Shown here: positions 1 to 8,994 of the stretch, one piece after another
Position numbering within the stretch: the first letter of the stretch is position 1
Layout of the letters: every line of letters begins with the position of its first letter
Position numbers and translations under genes: made by a program
Assembly: GCF_004005845.1 (NCBI RefSeq)
Contig: NZ_SADE01000004.1
Span: forward strand, 310,001 to 374,000
DNA: 64,000 nt
Direction of reading: 5' to 3'
DNA from: Hwanghaeella grinnelliae
GTDB taxonomy: Bacteria; Pseudomonadota; Alphaproteobacteria; UBA8366; Aestuariispiraceae
Notes under the pieces: model-generated
The model's input: the letters and a program-made list of their open reading frames with translations, nothing else
Databases searched by the model: none
Told to the model about the DNA's origin: nothing

Positions 1-31
1 ATGTGGCTGCCCGGGAACCATCCCGGGAATG

Positions 32-59
32 AAAAAGGGCGGCCAAAAAGCCGCCCTTT
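32..59 (-). terminator. Rho-independent terminator of the cox operon
   Basis: A perfect stem GGGCGGC (37-43) / GCCGCCC (50-56) with a 6-nt loop is followed, reading the minus strand, by a run of five T (32-36). It lies 25 nt beyond the stop codon of coxM and fits an intrinsic terminator ending the coxS-coxL-coxM transcript. A second perfect 7-bp inverted repeat (10-16 / 21-27) lies just beyond it. Confidence 0.8.
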
Positions 60-84
60 CCCATGACTGCTGCTGTCGGACCGG

Positions 85-882
85 TCAGCCCGCTGCGGCT
101 ACCGCCCGCTTGGCCATCACGCTGATCAGGTGTGCGCGGTATTCGGCGCTGGCGTGAATGTCGCTGTTCAGGCCATCCGGCGATACCGAGATGCCGGAAA
201 CTGCATCGGGCGAGAAGTTGCCGGCCAAGGCCGATTCCATCTCGGTGACACGGAAGACACCGTCGTCGCCGGCGCCCGTCACGGCGACGCGAACGCCGTC
301 CGAGCCTTTGGCGACGAAAACGCCGACCATGGCGTAGCGGCTCGCCGGGTTGGCGAACTTTACATAGGCGGCCTTCTCCGGAACCGGGAACTTGATGGAC
401 GAGATGATTTCATCTTCGTCCAACGCGGTGTCGAACAGCCCGGTGAAGAAATCCTCAGCCGATAGTTCGCGCTTGTTCGTCACCACGGTTGCGCCAAGCG
501 CGACCAGGGCGGCCGGATAGTCCGCCGCCGGGTCGTTATTGGCGATGGAACCGCCGATGGTGCCGCGGTTGCGGACTTGCGGATCGCCGATATTGTCGGC
601 CAGTTCCGCCAGGGCCGGGATGGCCCCTTTTACATCGGCTGAGGCCGCAACGGCACCGTGGGTGGTCATGGCCCCGATGGTGACCGTACCGCCGCCGACG
701 GTAATGCCGACCAAGTCACCGATACCGCCCAGATCGACCACGTCGCTAGGGGCGGCCAGTCGCTGCTTCATGGTTGGGATCAAGGTCATCCCACCGGCGA
801 CCAGCTTGCCGTCTTCGGCGCCCGCGATGGCGGACGCTGCATCGGCAAGCGAACCTGGTTTGTGGTAGTTGAAGTCGTACAT
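85..882 (-). CDS. coxM: Molybdenum hydroxylase FAD-binding (medium) subunit, CoxM-like
   Basis: FAD subunit of a xanthine dehydrogenase/CO dehydrogenase-type complex; it would pass electrons from the 2Fe-2S subunit to the acceptor via FAD. The 265 aa fit the family length. The flavin-binding motif AGGMTLIP lies near residues 29-36 and TIGGS near 108-112, inside a stretch (PQVRNRGTIGG) typical of these subunits. It is the last gene of the operon small-large-medium, 49 nt after coxL, followed by a terminator. The S-L-M order is that of form II enzymes, so the substrate need not be CO. Confidence 0.93.
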   Translation of the reverse strand: MYDFNYHKPGSLADAASAIAGAEDGKLVAGGMTLIPTMKQRLAAPSDVVDLGGIGDLVGITVGGGTVTIGAMTTHGAVAASADVKGAIPALAELADNIGDPQVRNRGTIGGSIANNDPAADYPAALVALGATVVTNKRELSAEDFFTGLFDTALDEDEIISSIKFPVPEKAAYVKFANPASRYAMVGVFVAKGSDGVRVAVTGAGDDGVFRVTEMESALAGNFSPDAVSGISVSPDGLNSDIHASAEYRAHLISVMAKRAVAAAG

Positions 883-931
883 CCTGTCTTCTCCTTAACA
901 AACGTCTCGACGAAACGTCGCTTGCCTCTTG

Positions 932-3295
932 TTACTCCGCGGCCGCTTTCGCGCCCTGGATTGCCTGCCAAACCTTTTGCGGCGTGGCGGGCATTGAAAT
1001 GTCCGTGACGCCCAGGCCGCTCAACGCATCGACGATCGCGTTGATCACGGCGGGCGGTGACCCGATGGCGCCGGTTTCCCCGACACCTTTGACACCCAAC
1101 GAGTTGTGTGCGCAAAGCGTCACTTCGTTGGAGGTTGAGAAATTTGGCAGGTCGTCCGCCCGGGGCATCGTGTAATCCATATACGACCCGGTCAGCAGTT
1201 GCCCGTTATCGTCATAGATGCAGCCTTCCAGCAGCGCCTGGCCGATCCCTTGGGCCAATCCCCCGTGGGTCTGTCCGGCGACGATCATCGGGTTGATGAC
1301 GCGCCCGACATCATCGGAGGCGGTTACCCGGTCGACCTTGACCACACCGGTATCGGGATCGACTTCCACTTCGACGATGTGGCAGCCGCCCGGATAGGTG
1401 AAGTTCATCGGATCGTAGAAGGCCTGCTCCTCCAGCCCCGGTTCCAGTGTGTCATGCGGGAAGTTGTGGGGCACATAGGCGGTCAGGGCGACTTCCCCGA
1501 AGGTCATTTCCTTATCGGTCCCGGCGACGGTGAACTTGCCGTCCTTGAACTCGATATCCGCTTCCGCCGCTTCCAGCACATGGGCCGCGATCTTCTTGGA
1601 CTTGTCGATGATCTTGTTCATCGCCTTCATCATCGCTTCACCGCCGACCGCCAGCGAACGGGACCCGTAGGTCCCCATGCCGAAGGCGACCTTGTTGGTA
1701 TCGCCATGGCTGATCTCGACTTGGTCGAGCGGCAGGCCGAGCGTTTCCGAAACCAACTGCGCGAAGGTCGTCTCGTGACCCTGGCCGTGGCTGTGGGATC
1801 CGGTGAAGATCGTCACGGAGCCGGTTGGATTGACTCGAACATTCGCGCTTTCGAACAAACCAGCCCGTGCGCCAAGCGACCCGACGACCGCAGACGGCGC
1901 GATGCCGCAGGCTTCCACATAAGTGGAATAGCCCAGGCCACGAAGCTTGCCTTTCGCTTCCGACGCCGCCTTGCGCGCGGCGAAACCGTCGACATCCGCA
2001 TTCTTCATCGCGGAATTGAGCGTCGCCTCGTAGTCTCCGCTGTCATATTCCAGCGCGACCGGCGTTTGATACGGGAAGGCGTCCCGCGGAATGAAGTTCT
2101 TCCGGCGGATTTCATCCTGGGGAATCCCCATTTCCCGCGCGGCCCGGTCCACCACCCGCTCAATCAGGTAGCTGGCTTCCGGGCGGCCTGCGCCGCGATA
2201 GGCATCGACCGGCGTGGTATTGGTGAAGATCGCCTTCACACCGGCATAGATCACCGGCGTCGTGTAAACGCCCGCCAGCAGGGTGGCGTAAAGATAGGTG
2301 GGAACGCAGGTCGCGAAGGTCGACAGATAGGCGCCCATATTCGCCTTGGTGTTGACCTTCAGCGCCAGGAACTTGCCGCTTTCGTCCAGCGCCAGCTTGA
2401 CGTTGGTGATGTGGTCGCGGCCATGGGCGTCCGTGATGAAGCTTTCCGACCGGTCCGCCGTCCACTTGATCGGCCGGCCGACCTTGGGTGCGGCCCAGGT
2501 GACGATGGCTTCTTCGGCGTAGTGATAGATCTTCGATCCGAAACCGCCGCCGACATCGGGCGCCACGATGCGCAGTTTGTGCTCAGGAATCTGCAGCACG
2601 AAAGCGCCCATCAGCAGCCGGATGACATGCGGGTTCTGGCTGGTGGTGTAGAGGGTGTATTCCCCTGTCGCCCTGTCGAACGAACCGATCGCCGCGCGCG
2701 GTTCCATGGCGTTTGGGATCAGACGGTTGTTGACGATGTCGATCTCGGTCACGTGATGCGCGCCGGCGATCGCCTTGTCGACCTCGCCTTCGTCCCCCAA
2801 CTCCCAATCGTAGCAGAGGTTGTCGGCGACATCGTCATGGACCAGCGTGCCGCCGGCCAGGGCCTTGTTCATATCGACCACGGCGGGAAGTTCCGAATAG
2901 TCGACTTCGATCAATTCGGCCGCGCTGCGCGCCTGAGCCAGGGTTTCCGCGATGACGACCGCAACCTGATCCCCGACATGGCGGACCTTGCCTTGCGCCA
3001 GCGGCGGGTGGCCGGGTTCGGCCATCGGCGAACCGTCCTTGTTGTGGATCTGCCAGCCGCAGGGCAGGGAGCCGACTTCCATGTCAGCCCCGGTGAAGAT
3101 CGCGACGACACCCGGCGCGGCAGCCGCGGCGGAAGTGTCGATCGAATTGATCGTCGCATGGGCATGGGGACTGCGCAGAATATACGCGTGGGTTTGTCCC
3201 GGCTGGTTGATGTCGTCGGTATAGGTTCCGCGTCCGGTCAGGAAACGGTAATCCTCCAAACGCTTCACGGAAGCGCCAATGCCTGTCTCGCTCAT
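932..3295 (-). CDS. coxL: Form II molybdenum hydroxylase large (catalytic) subunit, CoxL-like
   Basis: 787-aa molybdopterin-binding catalytic subunit of the aerobic CO dehydrogenase/xanthine oxidase family. The N-terminal a/b-hammerhead domain covers about residues 20-145 and the Mo-cofactor domains follow (DVGGGFGSK near 247-255). The active-site loop reads AYRGAGR (365-371). True CO-oxidising form I enzymes carry AYXCSFR with the catalytic Cys, so this is form II (also called BMS). The C-terminal [10 protein letters not shown] holds the conserved catalytic Glu. The gene sits between coxS and coxM. Physiological substrate unknown: form II members have been linked to CO but also to other aldehydes and heterocycles. 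Confidence 0.94.
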   Translation of the reverse strand: MSETGIGASVKRLEDYRFLTGRGTYTDDINQPGQTHAYILRSPHAHATINSIDTSAAAAAPGVVAIFTGADMEVGSLPCGWQIHNKDGSPMAEPGHPPLAQGKVRHVGDQVAVVIAETLAQARSAAELIEVDYSELPAVVDMNKALAGGTLVHDDVADNLCYDWELGDEGEVDKAIAGAHHVTEIDIVNNRLIPNAMEPRAAIGSFDRATGEYTLYTTSQNPHVIRLLMGAFVLQIPEHKLRIVAPDVGGGFGSKIYHYAEEAIVTWAAPKVGRPIKWTADRSESFITDAHGRDHITNVKLALDESGKFLALKVNTKANMGAYLSTFATCVPTYLYATLLAGVYTTPVIYAGVKAIFTNTTPVDAYRGAGRPEASYLIERVVDRAAREMGIPQDEIRRKNFIPRDAFPYQTPVALEYDSGDYEATLNSAMKNADVDGFAARKAASEAKGKLRGLGYSTYVEACGIAPSAVVGSLGARAGLFESANVRVNPTGSVTIFTGSHSHGQGHETTFAQLVSETLGLPLDQVEISHGDTNKVAFGMGTYGSRSLAVGGEAMMKAMNKIIDKSKKIAAHVLEAAEADIEFKDGKFTVAGTDKEMTFGEVALTAYVPHNFPHDTLEPGLEEQAFYDPMNFTYPGGCHIVEVEVDPDTGVVKVDRVTASDDVGRVINPMIVAGQTHGGLAQGIGQALLEGCIYDDNGQLLTGSYMDYTMPRADDLPNFSTSNEVTLCAHNSLGVKGVGETGAIGSPPAVINAIVDALSGLGVTDISMPATPQKVWQAIQGAKAAAE

Positions 3296-3423
3296 TTTAC
3301 CACTCTCTCCCTGGACGTCGTTCGACCCGCTTCCCGCTTGGGACCTGGTCGATGGTCGCCGTCACGTTGATGCACGTCATAGGTCCTGGGGCGCCTTTCC
3401 GGTCTTTTCCCCGCGGACCGCCG

Positions 3424-3885
3424 TTACATGTTCGCGGCGCCCTCTTTGATGGACTTCACGATGTTGTGGTAGCCGGTGCAGCGACAGATGTTGCCTTCCA
3501 GCCATTCACGGATTTCTTCCTCGCTCGGGTTCTTGTTGTTGTTGGCGAGGTCCACCGCGCTCATCACCATGCCGGGGGTGCAGAAACCGCACTGCAGGCC
3601 GTGATTGTTGCGGAAGGCTTCCTGCATCGGGTGCAGTTCTTCGCCATTGGCCAAGCCTTCGATGGTCGTGACCTCGGCACCGTCGGCCTGGACGGCCAGC
3701 AGGGAGCAGGACTTCATCGACTTGCCGTCGACATGGACCACGCAGGCACCGCATTGGCTGGTGTCGCAACCGACATGCGTTCCCGTCAGCCCCAGATTTT
3801 CGCGTATAAACTGAACCAGCAACGTCCGCGCTTCGACTTCACCCGAAACGGACTTGCCGTTCACCGTCATGGAAACGGTCGGCAT
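3424..3885 (-). CDS. coxS: Molybdenum hydroxylase 2Fe-2S (small) subunit, CoxS-like
   Basis: 153-aa iron-sulfur subunit. The N-terminal plant-ferredoxin-type cluster is ligated by Cys40, Cys45, Cys48 and Cys60 ([10 protein letters not shown]...C). The C-terminal helical domain has the second cluster, Cys99, Cys102, Cys134 and Cys136 (CGFC and CRC). All eight cysteines are present. First gene of the minus-strand operon; the 128-nt gap to coxL is longer than the other gaps. Carries electrons from the Mo site to FAD of CoxM. Confidence 0.95.
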   Translation of the reverse strand: MPTVSMTVNGKSVSGEVEARTLLVQFIRENLGLTGTHVGCDTSQCGACVVHVDGKSMKSCSLLAVQADGAEVTTIEGLANGEELHPMQEAFRNNHGLQCGFCTPGMVMSAVDLANNNKNPSEEEIREWLEGNICRCTGYHNIVKSIKEGAANM

Positions 3886-4326
3886 ACCATGCCCTCCCTT
3901 GCGTTAAACAATAAGCCAGATTGTAAAAGGCGGAATGTCCCTGAAGTCAAATACCCAGGCAACAGATACCCGGATACCAGATTGTCCCGCCGCGTTGTCT
4001 TGATGGAGAAGGACCCGTCCGGCCCCTCGCGCACCCCGTCTTGTTCGACAGCCTTTTGTGATGGCCGCTTCTACCGGAAGGATTTTGGGGCCGCCCCAAT
4101 CGTAAATCAACCCTGATCCCTGTGAGACTAAGGAACAGTGGGTATTCCCGCAGAGGGTAGAATGTTGCGCGCCGGGAGGAGAACTCCCCACGCCCCGGGC
4201 ATTTCCGAAAGCTGCGCGCACTTTCCCGGGCAACGTACATTTTTCCAGCCGGGGGGCATTCCCCTTTCAGGTCCCCTGTTCCTGTACTAGCGTATTCCCG
4301 GTCGGAGGAAACGGCGGAAAGCCAAA
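3886..4326. other. Divergent intergenic region coxS / mechanosensitive channel
   Basis: 441 nt without a convincing gene; open frames here show no family resemblance and no good start signals. It must hold the promoters of the cox operon (leftward) and of the channel gene (rightward). The 9-mer CCAGATTGT occurs twice upstream of coxS. A GGAGG-like sequence (cggtcggagg) lies some 20 nt before the channel start. No sigma-70 promoter could be assigned with confidence. Confidence 0.5.
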
Positions 4327-5808
4327 ATGGTCGATAGGCGGGAAAAAGCGCTCAAGAGAAGGGCGCGGCGCAACGGGATTGTGCTGTTGTCGCGGTTCGT
4401 CTTAACCGTGATGCTCTATGTTCTTTACGAGGTCTGGCACGATGTGATTCCCGGTGCGGACCCGAACCTGCCGGATTCCATTCTCTACATTCTGCGTCAG
4501 GTCGTCGGCGTCTTCCTGTTCATCTCGGGCGCGATGACGATCAATTTCGCGTTGCGGCATTATTTCTGGCAGGGCTGGGTGGCGTCGCGGGCGGAAGCCG
4601 AGGTGCCGACCCTGTTAATCGACATCACGGCCTTCCTGGTTTGGCTGACCACGCTGATCCTGACGCTCAGCGTCATTTTCGATGTTTCGGTTTCGGCCTT
4701 CGTCACCACGTCGGGGATCGTCATCGCGGTCATCGGATTTGCTCTGCGTTACATGATTTCCGATGTCTTCACCGGTATCGCGCTGGGATTGGAACGCCCG
4801 ATCAATATCGGCGACTGGGTCCAGATCGACGATGGAACGCTTGGCAAGGTAGTCGAGATCAACTGGCGCGCCACCAAGCTGAAGACCAAGAATCATACCG
4901 GCGTGGTGATCCCGAACACCTATCTTGCCACCCATCCTTTCACGAATTTCAACTGGCCCGAGAACTATTTCCGCGCCGAATTCGAAATCGTCCTGGGATA
5001 TGACGTGACCGTGCACCAAGCGGAACGCATTTTGCTGTCGGCGATCAACCAGGTGGACGAATCGGCGGCCGTCCCGCAGCCGCCGAATATCCGGGTCAAG
5101 GAATACACGGCGCGCGGCATCAATTGGCAGGTCCGTTTCTGGGTGCCACGGCATGAGGATTTCGGCCCGATCCGGCACAAGATCGCCCATAATGTCCTGC
5201 GCAACTTGCATTTCGCCGGTCTCAGGGTTCCGCACGACATGCTGGACCTTACCCGGTCCATTCAAGAAGGCGACGAACACGACCCCATTAAGCGGGACGT
5301 CATGTTCCTGCGAGACGTGCATCTGTTCGATTCCATGAGTGACGACGAATTGGAAAAGCTGCGCAGCCGGATGAGCGAGCGTCTGTGCATCCAAGGCGAA
5401 GCGATTGTCCGGCAGGGTGAAGAAGGGGATTCGCTTTTCCTTATCCGCGAAGGGTATTTGGACGTCTTCATCGACAATGAAGACGGGGACCGGCTGATGG
5501 TTGGCCATTTGATGCCCGGCATGTTCTTCGGGGAAATGTCCCTGCTGACGGGCGCGCGGCGGGCCGCGACCGTTATCCCGAGCGTAGATGCAATGGTCTT
5601 CCAGATCAGGAAGGACGACATCCGCTCGTTCCTCGAAGAAAGCGAAGATCTCGTCCGGCAGTTGAGCCTCGCGCTTGCCGAACGGCAAATGCTGAACGAC
5701 CGCAAACTGACGGAAGGCCTGCCGCCCCAGGATATGGAGCGCGAGCGGCAAACCGCGGCCGATCGATTGTTCCAGAAGATCCAGGGCTATTTCGGCCTGA
5801 TGTACTGA
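4327..5808 (+). CDS. MscS-family channel with C-terminal cyclic nucleotide-binding domain
   Basis: 493-aa inner-membrane protein. Hydrophobic segments lie near residues 16-36, 53-75 and 97-118. They are followed by the MscS pore helix region (about 121-150) and the beta domain starting RPINIGDWVQI (157-167). The C-terminal third (about 330-460) is a cyclic nucleotide-binding domain with the phosphate-binding cassette FGEMSLLTGARRAAT. Such fusions resemble bacterial cyclic-nucleotide-gated relatives of MscS; gating by cAMP or cGMP is inferred from the domain, not shown. Stand-alone gene. Confidence 0.9.
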   Translation: MVDRREKALKRRARRNGIVLLSRFVLTVMLYVLYEVWHDVIPGADPNLPDSILYILRQVVGVFLFISGAMTINFALRHYFWQGWVASRAEAEVPTLLIDITAFLVWLTTLILTLSVIFDVSVSAFVTTSGIVIAVIGFALRYMISDVFTGIALGLERPINIGDWVQIDDGTLGKVVEINWRATKLKTKNHTGVVIPNTYLATHPFTNFNWPENYFRAEFEIVLGYDVTVHQAERILLSAINQVDESAAVPQPPNIRVKEYTARGINWQVRFWVPRHEDFGPIRHKIAHNVLRNLHFAGLRVPHDMLDLTRSIQEGDEHDPIKRDVMFLRDVHLFDSMSDDELEKLRSRMSERLCIQGEAIVRQGEEGDSLFLIREGYLDVFIDNEDGDRLMVGHLMPGMFFGEMSLLTGARRAATVIPSVDAMVFQIRKDDIRSFLEESEDLVRQLSLALAERQMLNDRKLTEGLPPQDMERERQTAADRLFQKIQGYFGLMY

Positions 5809-5841
5809 CCGCCCTCGGCTGGGCCTATCTGGCCGGTGCGG

Positions 5842-6447
5842 CTAACCGGCGTTCCGGTCGTCCTTGTGTCGCGCCAATGCCTTGGCGTAGCGCGGCATGA
5901 CGTCGGGCATCATGCTGTCGCCCTCACTCGGGCGGTCGACGCCGAATACATGTTTCGGGAAACCCAATTCCTTCTGAATCGCCCAGATCTCGTCATGCTT
6001 GTCCGGCGGGAAGATTTCCGCCGGCTCGCCGACGGCCACCCAGCCGATGGGAACCATGCTCCCCGGTGCTAAAGCAGTGCGCAGATGCACGACACCGTTG
6101 ATGCGCACCTCGCTGTTGGTCCCGATCCGGGCGCCGTTGAAGATCGACGCGCCAGTGGCGATGAAGCAATTGTCCTCAACCGTGCAGCCGGTCAGATGGG
6201 CGCGGGGCCCGACCAGGCAATTGTCCCCCAGCGTCAGGGGATTGCCGCGAATACCGCGCAGCACGGCTGAATCCATGACGACGCAGTTCGCGCCGATCTC
6301 GATCGGGCCGGATTCGGCGGTGAGGACGGCCCCAAAGCCGATGGAACTGTTGGCGCCGATTGTAACATCCCCGCAAACCGTCGCATTTGGTGCCACGCGG
6401 GCGCTGGGGTGGATGTTGGGCACCTTGCCGTCATGGGCCAATATCAT
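5842..6447 (-). CDS. Hexapeptide-repeat (left-handed beta-helix) protein of gamma-carbonic-anhydrase fold
   Basis: 201 aa with about residues 10-125 made of hexapeptide repeats, as in the YrdA/PaaY/gamma-carbonic anhydrase group. The zinc-ligand motif of true gamma-CAs (GH..xLHGC) is replaced by GPRAHLTGC (80-88), so two of the three metal histidines appear to be missing and carbonic anhydrase activity is unlikely. The ATG at 6447 was chosen because it overlaps the end of the upstream MarR gene by 4 nt (ATGA); a longer in-frame extension would lie inside that gene. Translationally coupled to the MarR gene. Confidence 0.8.
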   Translation of the reverse strand: MILAHDGKVPNIHPSARVAPNATVCGDVTIGANSSIGFGAVLTAESGPIEIGANCVVMDSAVLRGIRGNPLTLGDNCLVGPRAHLTGCTVEDNCFIATGASIFNGARIGTNSEVRINGVVHLRTALAPGSMVPIGWVAVGEPAEIFPPDKHDEIWAIQKELGFPKHVFGVDRPSEGDSMMPDVMPRYAKALARHKDDRNAG

Positions 6448-6974
6448 TTTGCTGCTTCCTTTCCCGCCGTTTCGATATCCCGCGCCTTGCACCCGATCGG
6501 ACAGACCGCGCCGTCGCATATCTCGTGGTCGCAGAACCGGCAGAGGAAGCGTGCGTCCGCCCGGCTCGCCACCTCCTGCGGAAGAATCTCGTCGAGCAGG
6601 GTGGACAAAAGGGCGGCCTTTTCCGCCGATAGCGGGGCCAACAGTGCCTTCAAGGCCGCATTGCGGCGGCCCAGAAGGGTCGCCGCCCGTGCTTCGCCCG
6701 CTGCGGTGAGGGATATGTCGATATCCTTGCCGTCGCGTTTCGGATGCCTCCTGGTCAGCCCGGCATCGCGGAGTTTTTCCAACAGGCGGACTGTGGCCGG
6801 TTGAGACAGCCCCAGGATCCGGCTCAACCGCGTGCCGGTAAGCGGCGCGTGGAAGTGCAGGGTCAGAATCGCCGCCACCGTACTGGGCGAGGCATCGTCG
6901 AACGCTTGGCTCATCGCGGCGTCCAAGACGCTCCACAAGGCGCCAAGTTTGTTTTCTGTCACTTCATCATGCAT
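6444..6974 (-). CDS. MarR-family regulator with C-terminal cysteine cluster
   Basis: About 176 aa from the ATG at 6974 (an in-frame start at 7034 would add 20 residues). The winged helix-turn-helix core reads LTGTRLSRILGLSQPATVRLLEKLRDAGL, a long family-type match that continues to KRDGKD in the wing. The C-terminus carries five to six closely spaced cysteines (CRFC...C....C...C), which could bind metal or sense oxidants; this is inferred from spacing only. The start region contains an ATGCAT palindrome pair, suggesting autoregulation. Co-transcribed with the hexapeptide protein. Confidence 0.85.
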   Translation of the reverse strand: MHDEVTENKLGALWSVLDAAMSQAFDDASPSTVAAILTLHFHAPLTGTRLSRILGLSQPATVRLLEKLRDAGLTRRHPKRDGKDIDISLTAAGEARAATLLGRRNAALKALLAPLSAEKAALLSTLLDEILPQEVASRADARFLCRFCDHEICDGAVCPIGCKARDIETAGKEAAK

Positions 6975-6985
6975 GCAGTATGCAT
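6969..6985. promoter_or_regulatory. Possible MarR autoregulatory operator (ATGCAT-N5-ATGCAT)
   Basis: Two ATGCAT hexamers (6969-6974 and 6980-6985) separated by GCAGT overlap the likely start codon of the MarR gene. The size (17 bp) and dyad fit MarR operators. ATGCAT also occurs in the operators of the second MarR gene near 8.9 kb, so the two regulators may recognise related sites. Confidence 0.4.
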
Positions 6986-7040
6986 ATAAAGGAAAGTCGG
7001 TTATACGCAAGGGGTTTTTGCGACGGTAAGGCACGACAGA

Positions 7041-7072
7041 AGCCGGCGCCGCTTGGAAAAGGGGCGCCGGCT
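7041..7072 (-). terminator. Stem-loop after the SulP gene
   Basis: A perfect 10-bp inverted repeat, AGCCGGCGCC (7041-7050) and GGCGCCGGCT (7063-7072), with a 12-nt loop. It lies 18 nt past the SulP stop codon and before the MarR gene. There is no long T-run, so it may end or attenuate transcription only partly. Confidence 0.45.
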
Positions 7073-7089
7073 ATTCCTCTCCCATTGCG

Positions 7090-8376
7090 TCAGCGGTCGG
7101 GCGTATGCCAGTCGGCGGGCTGCACCTTGCGGCGGCGCAAGCGGATGGCAAGGCCAAGCGCCACGCCGACGCCAATGGCGACGGTAAGGTCCACCATCAC
7201 GGTCAGAACCAGGGTCACGACCAGCAACAGCCGGTCCGCAATCGGCTCCGACATATAACCGCGCCAGCGATGCGGTTCGCTCATGTTCCAGGCCGTCAGG
7301 ATAAGCAGGGCCGCCATGGCCGGCATCGCCAGATAGCCCGCCAACGGCGCGGCCAGCATCATCACCGCCAGGATCACCAGGGCATGAACGATTCCGGCGA
7401 CGGGCGTCTTGCCGCCGGCCCGGATATTCGTCGCGGTCCGGGCGATGGCGCCGGTCGCGGGCAGCCCGCCGAAAAGCGTGGAGGCGATATTCGCCGTTCC
7501 CTGCGCGATGACTTCCGCGTTGGGGCGGTGACTGCCGCCGATGGATCTGTCCGCGACCATCGCCGACAGCAGCGATTCCACGCCGGCCAAAAAGGCGATG
7601 ACGAGGGCGGACGGCAACAGTTCGATGACCCGGTCCAAGGTAAAGACCGGCAGGCTGGGCAAGGGCAGGTGATTGGGCAATTCCCCAAAGCGGGAGACGA
7701 TGGTGTCCACCTGAAGACCCAGGGCGGCGACCACGGCCGAGGATACGGCCACGGCGACGATCAGGCCTGGAAATTTCGGAAACGCCTTGCGCAGCAGAAC
7801 GATGGACAAGCCGGTGCCGAGGCCGATGGCGACGGCGGCGAGATTGATCGATTGCGCGGCCGTGCCGAATTCCGCCCAGTCGACTTGTCCTTCCAGGCCC
7901 AGGAAATCGCTCAACTGGCTTTTGGCGATGATGATGGCGATTCCGATAGTAAAACCGTTGATCACCGCTTCCGGGATATAGGCGATCAGGTTGCCGATCC
8001 TGAGGAACCCCGCGATCAGCAGGATGATCCCCGCCATGAAGGTGGCGATCAGCAGGCCGTCATAACCGTGATCGGCGATGACGCCATAGACGACGACGAT
8101 GAAGGCGCCGGTCGGCCCGCCGATCTGAACGCGGCTGCCGCCCAGCAGGGAAATGAAGAAACCGCCGATGATGGCGGTCACCAACCCTTGGGCCGGCTCC
8201 GCGCCGGACGCGATGGCAATCGCCAGGCTGAGGGGCACCGCCACCATCGCGACGGTTGCGCCCGCCAGGCAGTCAGACGTGAACAGGGACCAGGAATAGG
8301 TCTCCAGCGTGGTGATGATTTTCGGTTTCATGCTCGTGAACCCGCCGGATTTTTGGGCCACCGGCACGGCGGCCAT
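7090..8376 (-). CDS. SulP-family anion transporter lacking the STAS domain
   Basis: 428 aa (413 aa from an alternative ATG at 8331, giving MKPKIITTLETYSW). Nearly all of the protein is hydrophobic, with about 10-12 membrane segments. SulP hallmarks include VPLSLAIAIASGAEPAQGLVTAIIGG near the N-terminus in short blocks, GGPTGAF, and GGSHRPNAEVIAQGTAN. The C-terminal cytoplasmic STAS domain of classical sulfate permeases is absent; the protein ends in an arginine-rich tail soon after the last helix. STAS-less SulP proteins include bicarbonate and organic-anion transporters, so the substrate is open. No operon partner is evident. Confidence 0.85.
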   Translation of the reverse strand: MAAVPVAQKSGGFTSMKPKIITTLETYSWSLFTSDCLAGATVAMVAVPLSLAIAIASGAEPAQGLVTAIIGGFFISLLGGSRVQIGGPTGAFIVVVYGVIADHGYDGLLIATFMAGIILLIAGFLRIGNLIAYIPEAVINGFTIGIAIIIAKSQLSDFLGLEGQVDWAEFGTAAQSINLAAVAIGLGTGLSIVLLRKAFPKFPGLIVAVAVSSAVVAALGLQVDTIVSRFGELPNHLPLPSLPVFTLDRVIELLPSALVIAFLAGVESLLSAMVADRSIGGSHRPNAEVIAQGTANIASTLFGGLPATGAIARTATNIRAGGKTPVAGIVHALVILAVMMLAAPLAGYLAMPAMAALLILTAWNMSEPHRWRGYMSEPIADRLLLVVTLVLTVMVDLTVAIGVGVALGLAIRLRRRKVQPADWHTPDR

Positions 8377-8447
8377 GCGGTTGATTGGAAACGATTGGTA
8401 TCAAACAATGCCGTCCCGCCGCAGACAACGGGATTTACGGAACAGGT

Positions 8448-8888
8448 CTATGTCGGGCGAAGCTTGCCAAGCAGCGCCGCAAGCTGTTCCGCTTCCTCGC
8501 CAGTCAGTTTTTCCTGCACATCGGTCCGAAGGGCGTTGGCATAGACTGGCCACATCTGCGCCCGAATGTCGCGGCCCGCCGGCGTTATGGTGACGATTTG
8601 TCCGCGGCCGTCCGCCACGCAATCCGCCGTCGTGACATACCCGGCATCGGCCAGACGTTTTAGCAGACGGGACGTGCCGTATTGCGGCAGCAGCAGCCGT
8701 TCCTTGATCTCGAAGGGGCGTATTCCGCCCGGGCCGGCGCGCTCCACTTCCAGCAAGACATCATACCAGGACAGCGGTGGAAGCCCTTCGTCTTTCAAAT
8801 TGGCCTCGATCCGGTCGACCAGAATTCCCGAAATGGAAACCATTCGGGTCCAGACCAATTCGGCGCTTTTGTTCAAACGTTTCGGCAT
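8448..8888 (-). CDS. MarR-family transcriptional regulator
   Basis: 146 aa from ATG 8888 (a TTG at 8900 would add four residues). The winged HTH reads IRPFEIKERLLLPQYGTSRLLKRL with wing VADGRGQIVTITPAG. It is transcribed divergently from the adjacent glutathione S-transferase gene. Two copies of ATGCAAATGCAT lie in the 106 nt between the coding regions. This is the usual arrangement for a MarR repressor controlling itself and a detoxifying enzyme. Confidence 0.9.
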   Translation of the reverse strand: MPKRLNKSAELVWTRMVSISGILVDRIEANLKDEGLPPLSWYDVLLEVERAGPGGIRPFEIKERLLLPQYGTSRLLKRLADAGYVTTADCVADGRGQIVTITPAGRDIRAQMWPVYANALRTDVQEKLTGEEAEQLAALLGKLRPT

Positions 8889-8908
8889 GATCCGTTTCAA
8901 TCATATGA

Positions 8909-8967
8909 ATGCAAATGCATCAAGCTTGACGGGTGAGGCGGCCGAGCCAATATAGATGCAAATGCAT
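8909..8967. promoter_or_regulatory. Twin operator of the MarR/GST divergent promoter
   Basis: The 12-mer ATGCAAATGCAT occurs exactly twice, at 8909-8920 (next to the MarR start) and 8956-8967 (28 nt before the GST start). The two copies start 47 bp apart, about 4.5 helical turns. Each contains the self-complementary ATGCAT. One copy per promoter fits a divergent regulator binding both genes. The relation to this MarR protein is inferred. Confidence 0.7.
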
Positions 8968-8994
8968 GTAAAATTTACCAGAGAGGAAACTGCC

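Noticed and set aside
10..27. Perfect inverted repeat CCCGGGA/TCCCGGG near the left edge
   Set aside because: It is short, has no T-run and its upstream gene is outside the window, so it cannot be assigned a role.
932..3295. Calling the Cox operon an aerobic CO dehydrogenase in the strict sense
   Set aside because: The loop is AYRGAGR, not AYXCSFR, and gene order is S-L-M; substrate left open.
1199..3370. Plus-strand open frame of 723 codons opposite coxL
   Set aside because: It is the mirror of a high-GC coding gene; its translation is rich in Arg, Gly and His with no family resemblance, whereas the minus frame has full molybdenum hydroxylase motifs.
5842..6447. Gamma-carbonic anhydrase assignment
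   Set aside because: The fold fits but two of three expected zinc histidines are replaced.
5842..6936. Longer (364-aa) reading of the hexapeptide protein
   Set aside because: The extra 163 residues would lie inside the MarR gene in another frame and look non-coding; the ATGA overlap gives a natural start at 6447.
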